Source: Chamaecrista fasciculata
Lineage: Eukaryota > Streptophyta > Magnoliopsida > Fabales > Fabaceae
DNA: 64,000 bases
Direction: 5' to 3'
NCBI GenBank assembly: GCA_003254925.1
Contig: QANZ01042616.1
Span: 85,566 to 149,565, forward strand
Within the stretch, counting starts at the first letter, position 1. Each line of letters begins with the position of its first letter. The notes beneath the pieces are model-generated. The model did no database searches, had not been told where the DNA came from, and saw only the letters and a program-made list of their open reading frames with translations. Below, piece by piece: positions 59,679 to 64,000 of the stretch. A program made the position numbers and the translations under genes.

Positions 59679-61533
59679 TCACATGATAGAACAGCTCTCA
59701 GTGTTTTCATCACTGAAAACGTGAGTAATGGGATCAGCCATAGGGTGCGACGGCATAGGCGGTGGCGGCATGTAACTCATGGGACCTTGTGGCCTTCCAT
59801 ACATCATGTTCATGTTCATGTGTGATGGATACATCATATTATGATTGTTCATCATATTTGCTTGTTGTTGTTGTTGCAGTTGTTGTTGTCGTTGTTGTTG
59901 CTGCTGTTGATTCAACATCATAGCCATGTATTGTTGCTGCTGGTTATATGAAAGCCCATGAGGATTTTGCATTTGCATTTGCATCCCTTGGTAATACCCA
60001 TTGTTCATGTTCATGCCTCCCGTCGCCGCCGCCGGCAGCCCCTGCACCGCCGGAATATTCCTCATTTGCTCCATCGGAAAATTATTATTATTATTATTAC
60101 CCATTGGGCCCATCTGACTTCCTCTTTGGCCCATTTGAGGGCCCATCTGGCCCATCTTTCCCATTCCATTTCCATTACCACCTTTGCCTGACTTGCCAGT
60201 TTTGTTTCCCTTGATTGGGATATCAAAATCATCAAAACCAGCATGGTGGTCTAATTTCTTGAAATCGTGGCCGTCGAATCTGCCTCCTTTCTTTCCTCCT
60301 TCTTTGCCTTTGTTGTTGTTGTTGTTGTTGTTATTAGTATTCACAATTGGAACGCCATTTTTCTTGAACTTGGTGGTGTTGTTGTCGGCAGCTGCTTTCT
60401 TTTTTCCAAACCCTAGAAACCGACCTAGAAAACCACCACCCTTACTGCTTTTTCCATTCTTATTATTATTCTTCTTCTCTTTTCCTCCTTTCTCTTTTTC
60501 TTTTTTCCCGTTTCTCGTATCTTTCATTCCAGTTTTGCCCTTCATTTGTATAGGTAAATCGATGACGTCACCTTTCTTGGCATTCATAACCCCACCCCCA
60601 CCACCTTTATGAGTATTCATAGCAGGCCCAGGCCCATTCATCATCATACCGTTAGGCCCATTCATCATAGCACCAGGCCCATATGGCCCACGCCCGTTCC
60701 CTCCCATCATCACATCCATCTTCTTGTTCGGCATCATCATCGGATGCCCATGGCCATGGCCATGGCCGAACTGTTCATCTTCCTCCTGATCGTCGTCGTC
60801 GTCGTCAAAATCATCGTCGAACTCGTCATCGTCATCGAACTCGTCAAAATCGTCGTCACTAGGGCCAAAGTCGTCTTCCGGCAAGTTGAACTTGACAGAT
60901 TTGGGGTTTTTAGCAGGTACCATGAGATCCTTGGAGGCTTTGTTGTTGAAATTTGATATCTGAGGTTTCTGGTGCATATTCTTCCCGGCGTTCTTGTGAT
61001 GGAAGTCATTGTGTTTTCCGAGTTGGGAGTGATGATCGATTTGAAAGTTCTTGAACTGGTTAGTGAGAGGATGGTTCTGATTGAACATGTTAACGCCTCT
61101 CTGAGCACCACCCCATATCTCAGCATGCTTTCCTGAGCTTTTGAGCTTCTTGATGAGTCTAGCTGGATCCACATTGCCCGCAACTAGTACCTTCCCTGAC
61201 TCTGCATCTATACTCACAGAATAAACCCCTGAAATTTGGGGAAAAAATCACAAAATTAGAAAGATCTGGGAAAAGAAAAGTATAATGATGTGCGTGATGG
61301 ATGTAAAAGTGGAGTAAGTAAGAATAGAATACCATCAATTTTCTGGAGAAGCTTCCTGACTTTGTGCTCACAGCCATCACAGTGGATATTGACCTTGAGA
61401 AGACAGCTCTGAGAATGGAAATCAAAATGGTGAGGAGAAATTAGTAAAATACGAAGTAAGTAGTAATGGTTGATGAAGAAGTAAGTACCTGAAACTTGAG
61501 TGCTGCGTCTGGTTTTTGTTTTTGTTTACCCAT
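59679..61533 (-). CDS. HIPP34: Heavy metal-associated isoprenylated protein, HIPP34-like
   Basis: Three exons (61533-61489, 61408-61333, 61228-59679) give 556 residues. A single HMA domain spans about 16-80: [18 protein letters not shown] with metal-binding Cys25 and Cys28, then [20 protein letters not shown]. It ends with a CaaX box, CSIM, for farnesylation at the cysteine four from the end. Between them is a long low-complexity region: an acidic Asp/Glu stretch ([20 protein letters not shown]) followed by His/Gly repeats (GHGHGHGHP), basic Lys/Gly, Asn-rich, Met/Gly and Gln-rich segments. HIPPs bind Cu, Zn or Cd and anchor to membranes or nuclear sites. The very long tail puts it with the HIPP32-34 type. 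A GA repeat lies in the leader just upstream of the ATG (about 61537-61565). Partner and metal are unknown. Confidence 0.92.
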
Positions 61534-61568
<35 letters not shown>

Positions 61569-63135
61569 GAAGTATGAAAGGTAAGTAGAGAGAAGAGAAG
61601 AGAAGAGTAAAGAAAAGAAGTGAGAGAACAGTAGAGGGAGATGGTGAGGTTTTATAAAGGAGAGAGGCGGTTGTTGTTACTTGTTAGAGTCACGCTTATC
61701 TCTTTTAAAAGCGTTATACTTATGTGAGTCCCTTGGACACGCTCAAATTTCCCTAGTGTTGACACGCTCTTACAAACTCACAAGAACCAACACGCGCTTT
61801 CACTCACTCAGACTCACACTCACCCACACAACTCACAAGTCACAACTCACAATGTAATGTAAGGCGGTTACCTGGGTTGCAAGTCATTGGGTTGTCGTTT
61901 TCTACTATCTTTGACTCCCCTTTACGGTTTTTAATCCTCACTTTCTTTAATTCATGTGCCTCCCCCTCCTTAAATAATAATTAATCAATTGATTATTTTA
62001 AAATTATCAAATTAATAGTTTAATTTTCAAAAGATTAAACACTATACTCTTATATTCTTTAAAAAAATTAAATAGTATATTCGTTAATTTATAAAAAATA
62101 CTAACAAGCATACAAAATGATCTTTTTACTCATTAAACTATTTAATCACTTTTTTAAAGATTAAGATATAAACGATTAGAGATTAAATTGTTAATTTATT
62201 GAACAATAGTTATGACCACCTAGCGCGTGGATTAACTGAAGTTACGTCTTACTTTTTACGAATTCTTTATTTATTTAATTAAATTAGTCAACATATGAGA
62301 TTTTTTTTTAATAAATCAAAGGTATTCATCATAAAAAACAATGACTACTCTCTTCGATGCGAATTCTTCACTTAGATAAACAACTGACCACATAATGTTT
62401 CTCATACCCTAATGTGATATTCAAACATCATCACTTGGTTAAAAGACCAAGTGAAAAATCATTAGACCACACTCTTGTAGTTATCAATAAACGAGATTAA
62501 TTTGAGCTTCAAAAATAGGTTGCTTGTTCATAGACAAATGAACGAAATTAGTCATATCTCCAGCATTTCAAGCCTAATCGCGACGAATTTGGGCCTATGT
62601 GTTATTGTTAATGAATTCTATTTTAATCAACTTGATAACATTAGCAAATATAAGGTCAAATCAAACTTAAAAATGAGGTTCATATGGAAAAGTAAAAATT
62701 TATGAAACATTAGTCAAAAACTCATTTTAGGGTACAAGTTAACTTTATTTGTTGATAGTCTCGAATTAATGTGTAGAAAAATGACTCATCAAAATAATTT
62801 GTAACTCCAAACTAATTAGATTTAAATTTGAAATGGTAGATAGGTGACCAATTTCACTAATTCAACTATGAAACGAATTGTCCACGGTTAAAGCCTAGAT
62901 TAATTTGTATACTGACCATAGTGATTGAATAGAAATAATATTTATAAAAAGTAACAAATAATTTTAAACACGTTATTTTTGAATTTAAAACAAAGAAAAT
63001 ATATCAATATTAAGTCAACAAATAAATTTTTTATAAATTTTATTAGACAAATTTTCTAAAAAAACCAAATAAATTATAACGTATCCAATGATAAAAAAAT
63101 ACACTTCAGGCTTTTATTATTATTTATTATTATTT
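61534..63135. other. HIPP promoter, then AT-rich intergenic
   Basis: 61534-61690 is a GA-rich leader. 61790-61860 has repeated ACTCACACTCAC motifs. From 61960 the DNA is AT-rich with no coding frame. Nothing recognised. Confidence 0.55.
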
Positions 63136-63710
63136 CATCGTGATACATCACTATTTGGGCGTACGCCTAAACGGCCCTCGCACCGGGCCTCTTCTCCCCT
63201 CCACACCTTGCGAGGCGCCCTCTGCACAGTTAGGGGCGGTCATGATCCGTCCAGGGTCTTGGCGCACGCCCCCCAAATAACACGTAGTCATCCACGACTA
63301 CCTTGCTCTGCAATCCACGCTGCGGGAGATCGTGGGCTACGGACTTGTTCACACCCACGATCTCCAGTTGCCTGGCGCCCGCCATGCGAAGTGACACGCA
63401 ATCACCCACGATTGCCTTGCTCCGCAAATCTCGGTCTCCACCATCTCCGCTGGTGGAGATCGTGTCTGGTTACGTGGTCCGCCTCGCGCGCTGACCACCT
63501 CTCTCCTCTCTGCTCTATAAATAGAGCCCATCTCAGCAGTTTAAGGTTAGCTACTCTTTACACTCCAGAATTCTCTTACTCTCATATCACTCTCTTACTA
63601 ACTTGAGCGTCGGAGTACACTTCGCAGGGCCCCCTGTGAAGCTCTTGCAGGTTCTTGTTCGACTCTTAGCTCTTGCAGCCCACAACCGGTGAACTAGGTA
63701 AGTGCTGCCC
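63136..63710 (+). mobile_element. LTR-like fragment, probably Ty3/gypsy
   Basis: A GC-rich island with sharp edges against AT-rich flanks. CTCTATAAATAGAGCCC (TATA at 63516-63523) is followed about 80 bp later by ACTTGAGCGTCGGAGTACAC and TTGCAGG, the promoter-to-R/U5 arrangement common in plant Ty3/gypsy LTRs. Upstream are three diverged internal repeats of CCACGAT(C/T)..GCCTTGCTC. I see no primer-binding site, polypurine tract or paired LTR inside the window. It may be solo, truncated, or the left LTR of an element continuing to the right. Confidence 0.55.
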
Positions 63711-64000
63711 ATTTTCTAGTTTATCACATCGGATACATTAATTAATATTTGAATTGTTTGACTATAATTGTTATCGAAAACTGGATTCTTTAATACGACA
63801 AGGTAAACTGAAGTTGATTAGTATATAGTATAAACTATAAAATATGTGATGAAATATCATGTTTTTTATTATTTTTATTTGTTATTAAACCATGAAGTCA
63901 TTGAAGTGGGTTTATTAAAATTAAGCCCACCAGTCTTCGGAATTCTAGGTTGGGTCCAGATACACGTGCTCATATTCTTTTTTGTAAAAATCATAGGAAA
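63711..64000. other. AT-rich end of window
   Basis: No frame or repeat recognised. If the LTR at 63136-63710 belongs to a longer element, this would be its leader, but no gag-like sequence is visible. Confidence 0.5.

Noticed and set aside
59948..60956. Long plus-strand ORFs at 59948-60956
   Set aside because: Antisense to the low-complexity HIPP tail; composition mirrors it and there is no independent signal.
63088..63606. 172-residue Arg/Pro/His-rich ORF
   Set aside because: Lies in the GC-rich LTR-like fragment and spans its TATA box; not a protein-like composition.
1..64000. tRNA and rRNA genes
   Set aside because: I found no cloverleaf with A and B boxes and no rRNA-like stretch by eye. 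A tRNAscan-SE run would be decisive.

Overview
The window is nuclear DNA of a flowering plant, almost certainly a eudicot. It is AT-rich, its genes carry short exons with GT-AG introns, and the proteins are land-plant families: an E-class PPR editing factor, an isoprenylated metal-binding HIPP, NF-YC, AMI1-type amidase and a CCX exchanger. There are no operons or bacterial signals. I rebuilt gene models by hand from splice sites and frame continuity. Exon sums close to whole codon numbers for all eleven intact protein genes.

Layout. 1-14.2 kb is gene-poor and repeat-rich: foldback/Mutator-like elements, a 346-bp Helitron with both ends, a 5'-truncated LINE reverse transcriptase, and one important gene, a MIR319 hairpin at about 5.1-5.3 kb. 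14.2-22.5 kb holds a nine-exon synergin-gamma-like gene (-), unexplained coding-like debris behind it, and a GPI-anchored protein gene (-). 22.9-24.1 kb is a decayed glucose/ribitol dehydrogenase (+) that still has a seed/ABA-type promoter. 25.3-34.9 kb has mevalonate kinase (-), amidase AMI1 (-) and a RING protein (-), with a GC-rich higher-order minisatellite between the first two. 36.4-42.6 kb has a MEF19-like PPR gene (+) and an IDM2/IDM3-like alpha-crystallin-domain gene (+). 44.2-61.5 kb has NF-YC (-), CCX5-like exchanger (-), signal peptidase subunit 3 (-, with a solo LTR in an intron) and HIPP34-like (-). The right end is an LTR-like GC-rich fragment.

The neighbours do not form one pathway. 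What links them is gene order. From memory of the Arabidopsis map, HIPP34, SPC22, MEF19, RING and SDR are neighbours at about At3g05220-At3g05260; CCX5, NF-YC9 and AMI1 at about At1g08960-At1g08980; and NF-YC3, IDM2, a GPI protein and SDR at about At1g54830-At1g54870. This window interleaves all three sets, as expected if it keeps an ancestral order that Arabidopsis split among duplicated segments.

The other main theme is a set of non-autonomous DNA elements whose long inverted arms are built from repeats of a TTTTGGTCC-type motif. At least two have clean 9-10 bp target duplications, so a Mutator-type origin is likely. I found no evidence of a wholly new biological system. The best leads are the mosaic synteny, the motif-array elements, the minisatellite and the unidentified coding debris at 14.2-14.9 kb.
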